IMG/VR virus record: IMGVR_UViG_3300010151_002876 | Location: 1 to 20,060 of that record | DNA length: 20,060 nucleotides | Strand: one strand, 5' to 3' | Source: a virus | Part shown: in pieces, positions 7,715 to 16,452 of the stretch | Layout of the letters: each line of letters starts with the position of its first letter | How positions within the stretch are numbered: position 1 is the stretch's first letter | Made by a program: the position numbers and the translations under genes | Notes under the pieces: model-generated | What the model was told of the DNA's origin: nothing | The model's input: the letters and a program-made list of their open reading frames with translations, nothing else | The model's database searches: none

Positions 7715-10700
7715 TAGATATCTACTCCATAGTAATTCATTTCTTCTTCTACCTCTACTCTAAACACATCAAAGTACATAAAGTAAAAGTCAGGATATTC
7801 TAACATAAGTTTATTAGCTACTCCTCTTAAGTAACTTCTATACTCTGAGGCTTCTGCTCTACTTAATGTAGCATTTAATCCATGTTCTGATTTTATTACA
7901 TTTAAAACTCTTTGTCTTACAGTTAGATATTTAATAATTCCTTTCATAGCTGGCATTTCATTTAATTTTTTAGTGCTTCCATCAGGCATTGTAACTAAAG
8001 AATCTCCATCTCTTTGTACCATTTCAGTTAATTGGTTTATCTTTGCTTCAGTTGTCAATGATTGTGGAGCAGTTGAGGTTTCTCCATAACCAGGGAATTG
8101 TTGCTGTAGTTGCAATCTAATTAAATATAGTTGTTCAACTCTTTTAGCATATGGAAGGCTTGCATACATTGGTCCATCCATTATTACTCTTCTAGCATGT
8201 TCATAAGCTAAACTACCTTGAGCTTGTCTTACAGATTGTTCATATTGTTCTGGAGTTAAATCTACTCTATCTCCATCAGAAAATGCTTGATTCCATGCTT
8301 GCCAATTAAATTCATCTAATGGGCTATCTGGATACATGTAGTAAGCAACATCAGGATATTTTTTAAATAACTCTTCATTCTCTTGTTTAAAGTATCCGCC
8401 TTCATCTGTAAATGAAACCTTCCTAACTTGTTTAGATTTAGAAGTCAATAAAGATGTAGGTTCAAAACCAAATACTTTAATAAATTCTGCAATAGCTATA
8501 ACTCTATCACCATTTGCTTTAGCTAACATTCTGTAATAAGCATCTGATAATAATGTTTGTGCAAAATATTTACCTTCTGGGTCTCCTTCTACTGTTCTTG
8601 GGTCTAGATAAGCTCTACCTCCTGGTCCTATTTCATAATCGTATTGAAGTACAGCACCAGTAGGAGCAATAAATTGTACAAATGCTCTATGTAATAAACT
8701 TTGTGTAGCTAACTTCTTAGCTTTTTCTAATGATGCAACCTGTTGTTCAGGTGTAGAATCATCATAAGTACCAGTCATAAACATAGCTCTTTGTATCTCT
8801 TTTACTTGATTGGCGTATGCTCTTTGAAACTCAGCATCCATTGAATCGCCTGCTACTACAGCTTTCTTAAGCCAACTAGGCATAGCTTGTTTAGCGTAAA
8901 ACATAGGATTCAACATTGAAGATGTTCCCTCATTCGGTCTACCGTAAGGAAAGAATGCTTTATCTATTTCTTTATTAGAAGGTAATATTGCAGCAGCAGG
9001 TATCTGAGCTAAAGGTCCTAGACCTGGTATTATATCTCCTGCTACCATATTCAAACCACTAGCATATCCTCTAAGTTTTGTATTTATATTTGGTATTTCA
9101 GTTGTCTCTTTACCTGTAATAGGATTTGTACCTAATCCATCTGGGTCAGGATTATTTAAACTCTTATCAAGATTAAATATATTCTCAAACATATTCATGT
9201 TATACATCTCTTCACCTGATTGAGGGTCAGTAGTAAAGAAACCTTCATCTTCATATTCACCAAATAAACTTGGCTTACGCATTGCTTCTACTGTTCTTTG
9301 TGCTTTCCTACCAAATAACATTTTTTGACCTCTAAGAAGTTTTGTCCATGTACCAGCAATTTCAAGATATACTTCTGCGAAAGGCATTGCTAATCTAACC
9401 ATATCTGTAATAACATGTCTTTTATTTAAATCGTAAAGTAAAGATTTTGTTTCTGTTAAAGCATATGCTTTAGCTAACTCATCAACTTGTCTTAAATCAT
9501 CTAAACCTAATAATTTTTTAGCATCAGCTGTACCCATATTTTCTAAACTCTTTAGATATTTTCTAGCTCTACTACCAGGTACAGAACGACCCATCATTTT
9601 TTTAGCTTGACCAAATACTTGACTTCTTGCAGCATCATCTAAGTTTGCATAAATGTTTTCCATGAAGTTCCAATAGAATTGTCTAAACGCTGGAGAACGT
9701 GATAATTCATTTGTTGGAACACCCATTAATCCTGAGAATAATGTTTCTAACAACTCATCGTATTTACCTGCAAGCTCACCTGTCATATCAGTTCTTGATG
9801 CCTTAAAGTGATGTGAATCACTCCATACACCATTCTTCCTTCTTCTAAGCCATTCAGTATATTTTTTATGCTGTGACTCTGACATTTCTCTATTAAATTT
9901 TAATCTAGTAGATTCTCCAGCTGCATCTGCTATATCAACAAATTGGTTATCTGCTTTTGCAATATGACTAATTAACTCTTCATCTCCAGCTTGTATAATT
10001 GTATACTCAATAATATTATTTTCATTTGACACAGAAGGTTTAATAGAGTTTTCATCCCAAACATTTACCTTCCTTCCATCAGGTAATACTTCAACTGCTC
10101 TATATTTACCACCTGTTTTATCATGTATTCTTGCAACTATTGAATCTATATAAGAATCTGAATGTTGCTTACTATTACTTATTAAAGATTTATTATATTT
10201 ACCTACTTCATCTGAATTTGATACGAATGCTTTTCTCCATTCACTAAGTTCCCCATCCCAAAAAGATTGTTTTATTTCATCTAATTTTCTATTAAATTGT
10301 TCTTTACCACCAATAGGATTAAATTCTATTTGAGCTATTCGTGTAGCTAATGGGTCATCTGCTAATTGCAACAACTCTTTAGTACCAGCTCCATAAAATC
10401 TTGGGTTATCTTTTTTAACTTGTGTAAATCCTCTAGCTCTCTTAGGGTCAAAACCTATAGTCATTCCTCTATGAGATTGAGTTAATGCTTGTTGATGTTG
10501 TAAAGATAGTTCTAATGTTTCATCAAATATATCTGTACCACCTCTACCTAAATTTAAAGTATCAGCTAGATAATCATCTCTAAGTTTTTCTCTTTGTCCT
10601 TTTAAGAGCTTAGCATTTCTAGATGGTTTTCTACCTAGTACCCATGAAAATGCAGAGAATGGATGAGCAAATACATTATCTAAATCAGCTGCCCACATAC

Positions 10701-13700
10701 GCAATTGTTCTTCACCCACAACTCTTAAAACCCATGCAGGTCTCAAAAGAATAGATGGTTTCCATATCCTTTGCATATAACCATCTCCAATCATTGTTAA
10801 CATTCCTTCAGTAAGATTTACTATCTCTTCCTCATCTGCTGTTTTCTTAACATTAAGTCTTGCTTTTTTAACAAATAGTTTTACAGATTCCATAGCAGTT
10901 TTATCATCTTTAAGAGCTAGCTCAGCTAGATTAGTTACTGGTTTAGCTAACAATCTTTCATAATCTTCAGCAGTTATATTTCTAGCTCTACCAGACAATC
11001 TCAACATTAAATCTCTCATAGGTCTAAATACTCTAAGGAATAATCTTGCATCAGGCATTGGAATAAACCCTTGGTCAAAATATTCAGAAAGCAAATGTGC
11101 TGTTGCTTTAGGTACTTTATTTACTTGAACTCTTTTATTTAAATCTGCGTTATTAGCTATATCATCTGCTATATCTTCAACTACTGTTCTAAGCTCATCA
11201 GCTGTGTAAAGTGTTTCATCACCAGGTTTAATTCTTTCTATAGCATTATCAATAGCACCTTTAACATTACCTAAAGTTATATTTGGTTTAAATTGTTTCT
11301 GAACAAAGAAGATATCTTCCATAGCTGTTTTTAATAATGCTTCGTCTGCACTTGTAAAATCACTAGGTCCAGATATATTCATAGTCTTAACATTATTAAA
11401 CTCACTAAATCTTTGTATTTCTTCTGCTTGTTTTTTTGTTAACCCTTTAGATAAATCAACTACAGCATAAGGTTTGTGTCCTTGATAAACACCAGGCTTT
11501 AAACTTTTAATTCCTTCTTCAATAACATGAGTACCTTTTTCTAAATAGTTTGCAACTTGTTTCATACCTTGACCGCCTTTATTAGCACCCATAAATATAA
11601 TTGTCATGTCAGCATTATCTAAGTTATATCTAGAAACTCTACTTATTTCTTGTTTATCAAGTTTCATTGTTGCAAAATCTTGGTCCCAAAAATCTTGGTC
11701 GTATATTTTTTTCTTATCTAGTTCTGATAAACCTTTAAATTCTGGGACAACATCGGCTACATCATTATGTAAATCATTAATACGTTTATCCATTCTTGTT
11801 CTATCTTGAATAGATTTTTGTAAATCATCTTTAAATGGTTTAACAGCTTCATCTAATTGATTAGCTATAGCTTCTTTAGCTTCTTTAGTTGTAGACTCTG
11901 GAAATTCTTTTTTATATTTAGATACATTTTCAACATTAGGTTTAAACTGTTTAGCTATTTCATCTATCTGAACTCTTAAAGATTCTATCTTATCAGTTAT
12001 ATTTCTTGTAGAAGTTTCTAAACCATCAAGCTCCATAATATTTTTATTTGTTTTTTGCCTAACCCTTCTAGGAAGTTTAGCTACTTCAGTACCAACTCTT
12101 TCTAACGCTTCTTGTCTAGCAACAGATAGGTTCTTTAATTGATTAGCTTTATCTGTATCTGATAAATCTGATAGACCAAGCTCTTTCATTCTTTGTGATA
12201 CATCAGTACCAGATTTTCCTCTATATCCATAAGGGACTCTACCACCTGTTTTTAATCCTATTTCTTCTGCTATGTTTAATCCTGCTTGTTCTACACCGTC
12301 ATAAAATCCACCAGTTACATATTCAACTAATGCTCTATCTTCTGGAGAAGTTGCATTACTAGCTATTTCTTTTATGTCATTAAGTATTCCATCTAACTCA
12401 TCTGTATCTACTTTGCTAGATTTTTTATATTTAGATAATACTCTTGATATAAGACCTAATGCTTCATCATCAGTTAATTGTTCTGAGAAAAACGTATCAA
12501 ATGGTAAATCTTCTATTTTACTTCCTGGAAAATATTCAAGCTCTCCTAATGCGTTTGTAAAATACATACGAGTTTCATCAATACTAGCCATCCATTTTTT
12601 AACTCCTTTAACTAACTCAGGAGGTAATCCTATATTTTCAAATTTTTGAGCTATGTGTTTTTGTACATCATTCCAAACATCTAAAATATCATTCATATTT
12701 CTTACAGCTTGAGCCTTACTTACATTATCTAATCCTTTTTGTGTAAGAGCTAAATCAGCTAGTTTATCTAAGGCAGGTTCTGCTATAGCATCATCTACTC
12801 TTGCAAATCTCATCCATTCTTGTAAATCAAAGAATGACTGATTGAAATCATTAACATAAAGTTTTGGTGCTGGAAAGGTATCAAACATTCTACCTACAGC
12901 AGTATTATTCAAATTATGTCTAATTGCTCCAGATAGACCTACAGCTTCTCCTAGCTCCCCACCTACTACACTTCCTAATTTAGAAGATACTTTTCCTCTA
13001 AATAACAAAGAGGTTGGATTTAATTTCTTAGTAACTTCTCCACCTTCAATAGCAGCAACTAATATATCTTCTACTTCTTTAGTTGTTTTTGCATTCTTTA
13101 AATTTCTATGTAATACAGCATCAGCTCCATCACTACCTCTATTACCCATTAATCTTTTAATAGTTCCATAATCCTGTGCATTTACTAATTGATTTACTAT
13201 CTTTCTACCTCCAGCAGTTCTTGTTACATACTCAATAGCAGAAGGAACATGTAATGTTTTTCTAACAGATTTGTCTATAATTCCAGCACCTTTCAAAACA
13301 TCACCTTTTGATAATGACCTAGTAACTTTTCCAGCTTTAGATAAATATCCACCAACTAATATTGTTGGGTCAGCAAGAAGTGTGAATGCTCCATCAACAA
13401 TACCTGTTGCTACATTGTAAGACCTAGTTCCTGGTTCAAATACATTAGCAAACATAGGAGCTGCAGGAGTTAGCTTTACTGTTCCATGTTTAGATTTAAT
13501 AGTAAGACTTTCATCTCTTGCTTGTTCAGAGTTAGTTATATCTTCTCCATAATAAGATTGAACTATTTTCTTTACTTCTTCTGGGTCAGCACCTCTACCA
13601 ACCATTTCTTTATAAATTTCTGTATTCTCTGCTAATGTTGAATTTCCAAAAAATCCTTCACCTAGGTTTACCTTTTCACCAGCTAAAGATTTTTTAATTG

Positions 13701-14208
13701 CTTCTCTACCTATAGAAGGACCTAGATGTTGTCTAGTCTTTTGCCATTCTGCTTGTGCTTTTTTATCAAATAGTAATGCAGTTGCTGCTGTTACTAATCC
13801 TTGACCATCTTTATGTTTTCTATCATTTAAATATTTTTGTGTAGATAACATAGGTTTCTTAACTAATTCATCTTGAAAAGAATCGAATGCAACAAAAGCT
13901 GTTCTAATAGTTCCCTTCATAGCACCTTTTGTTCTATCCCACCAAGTCTTTTCAACATCTAACCATCTCTCTACTAATGGAGCTAATTCTGGAGAATCAG
14001 CAGTTAATCCTATTAATGCAGAACCAAGTAATACATCTCTTGGTAAATAAAAATTTTCTGTTATTAAACCTTTTAAGTTTGCTGATATATTTGGATTAGC
14101 TTCTAAAGCATCAGTAAGTTGTTTAGCTTGTACAAATCTTTCTTGTTGAGCTTGTTCTTCTAAATCTTCAGACCAGGGAGGTTGCCACCACCATCTTATT
14201 TCTGCCAT
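7714..14208 (-). CDS. Giant virion protein, 2164 aa, probably internal/ejected, with a SLOG/YpsA-like domain
   Basis: The start ATG has GGGGGT about five bases upstream. The N-terminus is Trp-rich (WWWQPPW, residues 6-12). A GIVDGAFTLLADPTILVGGYL segment near 268-288 is hydrophobic. A coiled-coil-like charged region spans about 700-830. At about 860-975 lies a Rossmann-like pattern: NADMTIIFMGANKGGQG, then KPYAVVDLSKG, then NNVKTMNISGPSD (Gly 947), which fits the circularly permuted YpsA/SLOG family of ligand-binding domains. Later blocks are RPAWVLRVVGEEQLRMWAADL (near 1157), YWNFMENIYANLDDAARSQVF, and a C-terminal region with AFVQFIAPTG, FGFEPTSLL and LAYEHARRVI. The length and helix-rich, multi-domain layout recall ejected internal virion proteins; a tape-measure protein is the main alternative, but long heptad regions are limited and no tail genes flank it. 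I found no transglycosylase motif in it; that activity seems to sit in the separate 318-aa protein. Confidence 0.9.
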   Translation of the reverse strand: MAEIRWWWQPPWSEDLEEQAQQERFVQAKQLTDALEANPNISANLKGLITENFYLPRDVLLGSALIGLTADSPELAPLVERWLDVEKTWWDRTKGAMKGTIRTAFVAFDSFQDELVKKPMLSTQKYLNDRKHKDGQGLVTAATALLFDKKAQAEWQKTRQHLGPSIGREAIKKSLAGEKVNLGEGFFGNSTLAENTEIYKEMVGRGADPEEVKKIVQSYYGEDITNSEQARDESLTIKSKHGTVKLTPAAPMFANVFEPGTRSYNVATGIVDGAFTLLADPTILVGGYLSKAGKVTRSLSKGDVLKGAGIIDKSVRKTLHVPSAIEYVTRTAGGRKIVNQLVNAQDYGTIKRLMGNRGSDGADAVLHRNLKNAKTTKEVEDILVAAIEGGEVTKKLNPTSLLFRGKVSSKLGSVVGGELGEAVGLSGAIRHNLNNTAVGRMFDTFPAPKLYVNDFNQSFFDLQEWMRFARVDDAIAEPALDKLADLALTQKGLDNVSKAQAVRNMNDILDVWNDVQKHIAQKFENIGLPPELVKGVKKWMASIDETRMYFTNALGELEYFPGSKIEDLPFDTFFSEQLTDDEALGLISRVLSKYKKSSKVDTDELDGILNDIKEIASNATSPEDRALVEYVTGGFYDGVEQAGLNIAEEIGLKTGGRVPYGYRGKSGTDVSQRMKELGLSDLSDTDKANQLKNLSVARQEALERVGTEVAKLPRRVRQKTNKNIMELDGLETSTRNITDKIESLRVQIDEIAKQFKPNVENVSKYKKEFPESTTKEAKEAIANQLDEAVKPFKDDLQKSIQDRTRMDKRINDLHNDVADVVPEFKGLSELDKKKIYDQDFWDQDFATMKLDKQEISRVSRYNLDNADMTIIFMGANKGGQGMKQVANYLEKGTHVIEEGIKSLKPGVYQGHKPYAVVDLSKGLTKKQAEEIQRFSEFNNVKTMNISGPSDFTSADEALLKTAMEDIFFVQKQFKPNITLGNVKGAIDNAIERIKPGDETLYTADELRTVVEDIADDIANNADLNKRVQVNKVPKATAHLLSEYFDQGFIPMPDARLFLRVFRPMRDLMLRLSGRARNITAEDYERLLAKPVTNLAELALKDDKTAMESVKLFVKKARLNVKKTADEEEIVNLTEGMLTMIGDGYMQRIWKPSILLRPAWVLRVVGEEQLRMWAADLDNVFAHPFSAFSWVLGRKPSRNAKLLKGQREKLRDDYLADTLNLGRGGTDIFDETLELSLQHQQALTQSHRGMTIGFDPKRARGFTQVKKDNPRFYGAGTKELLQLADDPLATRIAQIEFNPIGGKEQFNRKLDEIKQSFWDGELSEWRKAFVSNSDEVGKYNKSLISNSKQHSDSYIDSIVARIHDKTGGKYRAVEVLPDGRKVNVWDENSIKPSVSNENNIIEYTIIQAGDEELISHIAKADNQFVDIADAAGESTRLKFNREMSESQHKKYTEWLRRRKNGVWSDSHHFKASRTDMTGELAGKYDELLETLFSGLMGVPTNELSRSPAFRQFYWNFMENIYANLDDAARSQVFGQAKKMMGRSVPGSRARKYLKSLENMGTADAKKLLGLDDLRQVDELAKAYALTETKSLLYDLNKRHVITDMVRLAMPFAEVYLEIAGTWTKLLRGQKMLFGRKAQRTVEAMRKPSLFGEYEDEGFFTTDPQSGEEMYNMNMFENIFNLDKSLNNPDPDGLGTNPITGKETTEIPNINTKLRGYASGLNMVAGDIIPGLGPLAQIPAAAILPSNKEIDKAFFPYGRPNEGTSSMLNPMFYAKQAMPSWLKKAVVAGDSMDAEFQRAYANQVKEIQRAMFMTGTYDDSTPEQQVASLEKAKKLATQSLLHRAFVQFIAPTGAVLQYDYEIGPGGRAYLDPRTVEGDPEGKYFAQTLLSDAYYRMLAKANGDRVIAIAEFIKVFGFEPTSLLTSKSKQVRKVSFTDEGGYFKQENEELFKKYPDVAYYMYPDSPLDEFNWQAWNQAFSDGDRVDLTPEQYEQSVRQAQGSLAYEHARRVIMDGPMYASLPYAKRVEQLYLIRLQLQQQFPGYGETSTAPQSLTTEAKINQLTEMVQRDGDSLVTMPDGSTKKLNEMPAMKGIIKYLTVRQRVLNVIKSEHGLNATLSRAEASEYRSYLRGVANKLMLEYPDFYFMYFDVFRVEVEEEMNYYGVDI

Positions 14209-14216
14209 AAGACCCC

Positions 14217-14537
14217 CTATCTATTATGTCTCATTAAAGCTGCTATCTCTTTACTTGGTAATACCCTATACATACCCATCAAAAGCATATCAGGGTCCAT
14301 CCCTGTCATCATAGATTCTTGATGAAGAGTGTCTTGTGACTCAAAAGGTCTATCTGTAGGTCTTGTAGCATCTTGTATTGCTCCTGGATTAGGTCCTATA
14401 ATTTCTGGTTGAACTTCTGTTTCTACAATATTTGGGTCTTCACTAGCCATCATTGCAGAATTTTCTAAAGTTTCTAACTCTTTAGCTTGACCTTTAAAAT
14501 CTTCAGCTTTATATTTTCCTTTAATTCCTCTACCCAT
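14217..14537 (-). CDS. Hypothetical small protein, 106 aa
   Basis: The start ATG at 14537 has a strong ribosome binding site (AGGAGGAGAA) and overlaps the end of the upstream 61-aa gene by 8 bases. The N-terminus is basic (MGRGIKGKYK), the middle is acidic and Pro-rich (IIGPNPGAIQDATRPTDRPF, about 46-65), and the end is Met-rich (SMMTGMDPDMLLMGMYRVLP, about 75-94). No family is recognised. It lies between the portal and the giant virion protein, so a small head or connector role is possible, as is a scaffold-like role, but the sequence does not decide this. Confidence 0.75.
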   Translation of the reverse strand: MGRGIKGKYKAEDFKGQAKELETLENSAMMASEDPNIVETEVQPEIIGPNPGAIQDATRPTDRPFESQDTLHQESMMTGMDPDMLLMGMYRVLPSKEIAALMRHNR

Positions 14538-14715
14538 AATATTCTTCTCCTCCTTCTGGAATAATCGTCAAATCTAACCTACCTACACCAGGTATGTAAG
14601 CTATTGTTATATGATTAATGATTATCTCCTCAACATAATTATCTACTACAGGCGGAACATAGTCAGGAAAGTTTCTTGCTACTATTTCAGCAAACTCAAA
14701 CTCTGAGCCTTCCAT
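14530..14715 (-). CDS. Hypothetical small acidic protein, 61 aa
   Basis: The ATG at 14715 overlaps the portal stop as TAATG and the stop lies inside the start of the next gene, so it sits in a chain of coupled translation. The protein is acidic, with a central hydrophobic beta-rich stretch (YVEEIIINHITIAYIPGVGR, about 27-46). No motif or family is recognised. The tight packing between portal and giant gene, with no open space, is the main argument that it is a real gene. Confidence 0.7.
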   Translation of the reverse strand: MEGSEFEFAEIVARNFPDYVPPVVDNYVEEIIINHITIAYIPGVGRLDLTIIPEGGEEYYG

Positions 14716-16448
14716 TATGCACCACCGAGTAATGCTGATAAATTAGGTGGACCACCTTGTTGTGCTGCTTGTGCTTGTTGAGCTTGTTGCAACATTGCTT
14801 GCTCTTCAGGAGAAGGTTCTTCACCTACTGCTGAAAAGAATTTTTCTAATATATTTCCAATACCTTTTGGATTGTTATATATTTCTACAACAGCCATCAT
14901 TGCTTTAGTATCACCCTGTTGTGATTGTTGCAATAACATTTGAAAAAGAATTTCTTCTGTTTTCTGTTTAGTTATTCTTTCATTGATTTGAACAATATTT
15001 TCTAGTCCATCCATTTCGTGTTGCATTGTTTCTTTATCAATGATTCCTGCTTGAAGCAATTGCAACCCTGTAATTATTTTGTTTGGTGCATCAAAAGAAG
15101 CCATAGCACCATATTTTCTTTTAGTCATATAGTTACTATCAATATCTCTATCTGGAGTATAAAACTCTGCAAAGGAAGCTCCTTTGTATGTACCACTCAT
15201 AGGTTTACGTTTATCACCTAATAAAATTTCATCCAGCTCAAGACGCTTTGCATCTACATCCTGTAACGCATATTCTAAAATAGTATGATATTCCGATACC
15301 ATCTGACCTACGCCAGATTCTAGTTCTTCTAAACCTCTACCTGTTACAAATGAATTAGGAGATATTGCGTCATCCTGAACTGGATAACCTGCTACTACTC
15401 TCAATTGTCTTTCGAGTCTTCCTACAGATTCAAATAACTGATACGGTAAATTAGTTACTGGTTTAACAACCTGAGAACCAGGAGCTAAATAGTTTATGGA
15501 ATGTCTTCCTTTTCTATATTTTCCTGACTCTATTTCTCCGACAATATTTGTTTCTGTAAAAACTGCATCTTCCATAGCTATAACTGACAAAATATTAATC
15601 TTTGCCATAGCTGCCATTAAACCTATAACTTGGTCAAACTGACCTTGTAACTTATCGAAACTAAATCTTTTAGCTACAACAAATGCTGGTCCTGATTTAA
15701 GGACATTAGGTATAAAATCTACAATTTTCTTTGAAGCAGGATGTACTACATATGTTCCTTCAGGATTCATATACTCTACAATTACATCTCCATCATCACT
15801 TGAATTAGACCAGGTACCTTGTTTGTTATTTAATCCATATAAAGCAGCAGGTTCATTTTCTCTTTGATTGCTATCTTTAGAAGCGTTGTACCAAGTTTTT
15901 ATTTCAGGATACATTTTAAATAAGTCTTTAAGAGGGATTATTTGTACAATAGCAAGTTCTGTTGGTTCTTGCATATTACCAAGATAACCAGGGTAACAGT
16001 CATAAGGATTTCTTAATTCTGCACATGGATATATATTTCCATTTTTATCTTTCTTTGAAGTAATTACCCAAACACAAAATCCATATCCTGGAAGCCATCT
16101 AGCTACTTGAGGAAGTTGTAATTCAAGTTTTTGCATATGGTCATATGAAGTAATAATTCTTTCTATTTTTTCTTTCTTTGCTTTATTACGACTACTATCT
16201 CTTGCATTAGTTATCTGGACATCTAATTTAGGTGTCTTTCCAATCTTCTGGGCTAGTCTATCTAATGCAGATAACATTAAATTAGGTGCAGGTAAGGTAC
16301 CACTTTCTACTTGTTTAGTTCCTAGTAATTCTGCTATGCCATCTTCACCACCATTTAATATACTTTTAAACCTATATCTATCAGGCAATGCATCTTTATG
16401 CATATTCCTTAAATGTACTGCTCTATCTAATACTTGTTCAGGTGTCAC
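14715..16448 (-). CDS. Portal protein, 577 aa
   Basis: The portal forms the 12-subunit ring at one capsid vertex through which DNA is packaged and leaves. The evidence is position directly after TerL, typical length, and a typical layout: an alpha-helical N-terminus, a beta-rich part with LPGYGFCVWVIT (119-130) and AELRNPYDCYPGYLG (143-157), a middle region with the RLERQLRVVAGYP block (344-356), and a helical C-terminus. The tail is rich in Gln and Ala (LQQAQQAQAAQQGGPP, 553-568), a frequent feature of portal ends. The start is GTG; GGAG lies eight bases upstream and the gap to TerL is four bases, while the next in-frame ATG is at residue 16. The assignment rests on context and pattern rather than one diagnostic motif. 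Confidence 0.85.
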   Translation of the reverse strand: MTPEQVLDRAVHLRNMHKDALPDRYRFKSILNGGEDGIAELLGTKQVESGTLPAPNLMLSALDRLAQKIGKTPKLDVQITNARDSSRNKAKKEKIERIITSYDHMQKLELQLPQVARWLPGYGFCVWVITSKKDKNGNIYPCAELRNPYDCYPGYLGNMQEPTELAIVQIIPLKDLFKMYPEIKTWYNASKDSNQRENEPAALYGLNNKQGTWSNSSDDGDVIVEYMNPEGTYVVHPASKKIVDFIPNVLKSGPAFVVAKRFSFDKLQGQFDQVIGLMAAMAKINILSVIAMEDAVFTETNIVGEIESGKYRKGRHSINYLAPGSQVVKPVTNLPYQLFESVGRLERQLRVVAGYPVQDDAISPNSFVTGRGLEELESGVGQMVSEYHTILEYALQDVDAKRLELDEILLGDKRKPMSGTYKGASFAEFYTPDRDIDSNYMTKRKYGAMASFDAPNKIITGLQLLQAGIIDKETMQHEMDGLENIVQINERITKQKTEEILFQMLLQQSQQGDTKAMMAVVEIYNNPKGIGNILEKFFSAVGEEPSPEEQAMLQQAQQAQAAQQGGPPNLSALLGGA

Positions 16449-16452
16449 TTTT

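Noticed and set aside
14211-14225. Minus-strand ATAGATAGGGGGT as a promoter ahead of the giant gene
   Set aside because: The GGGGGT is at the right distance to be that gene's ribosome binding site, which explains it more simply.
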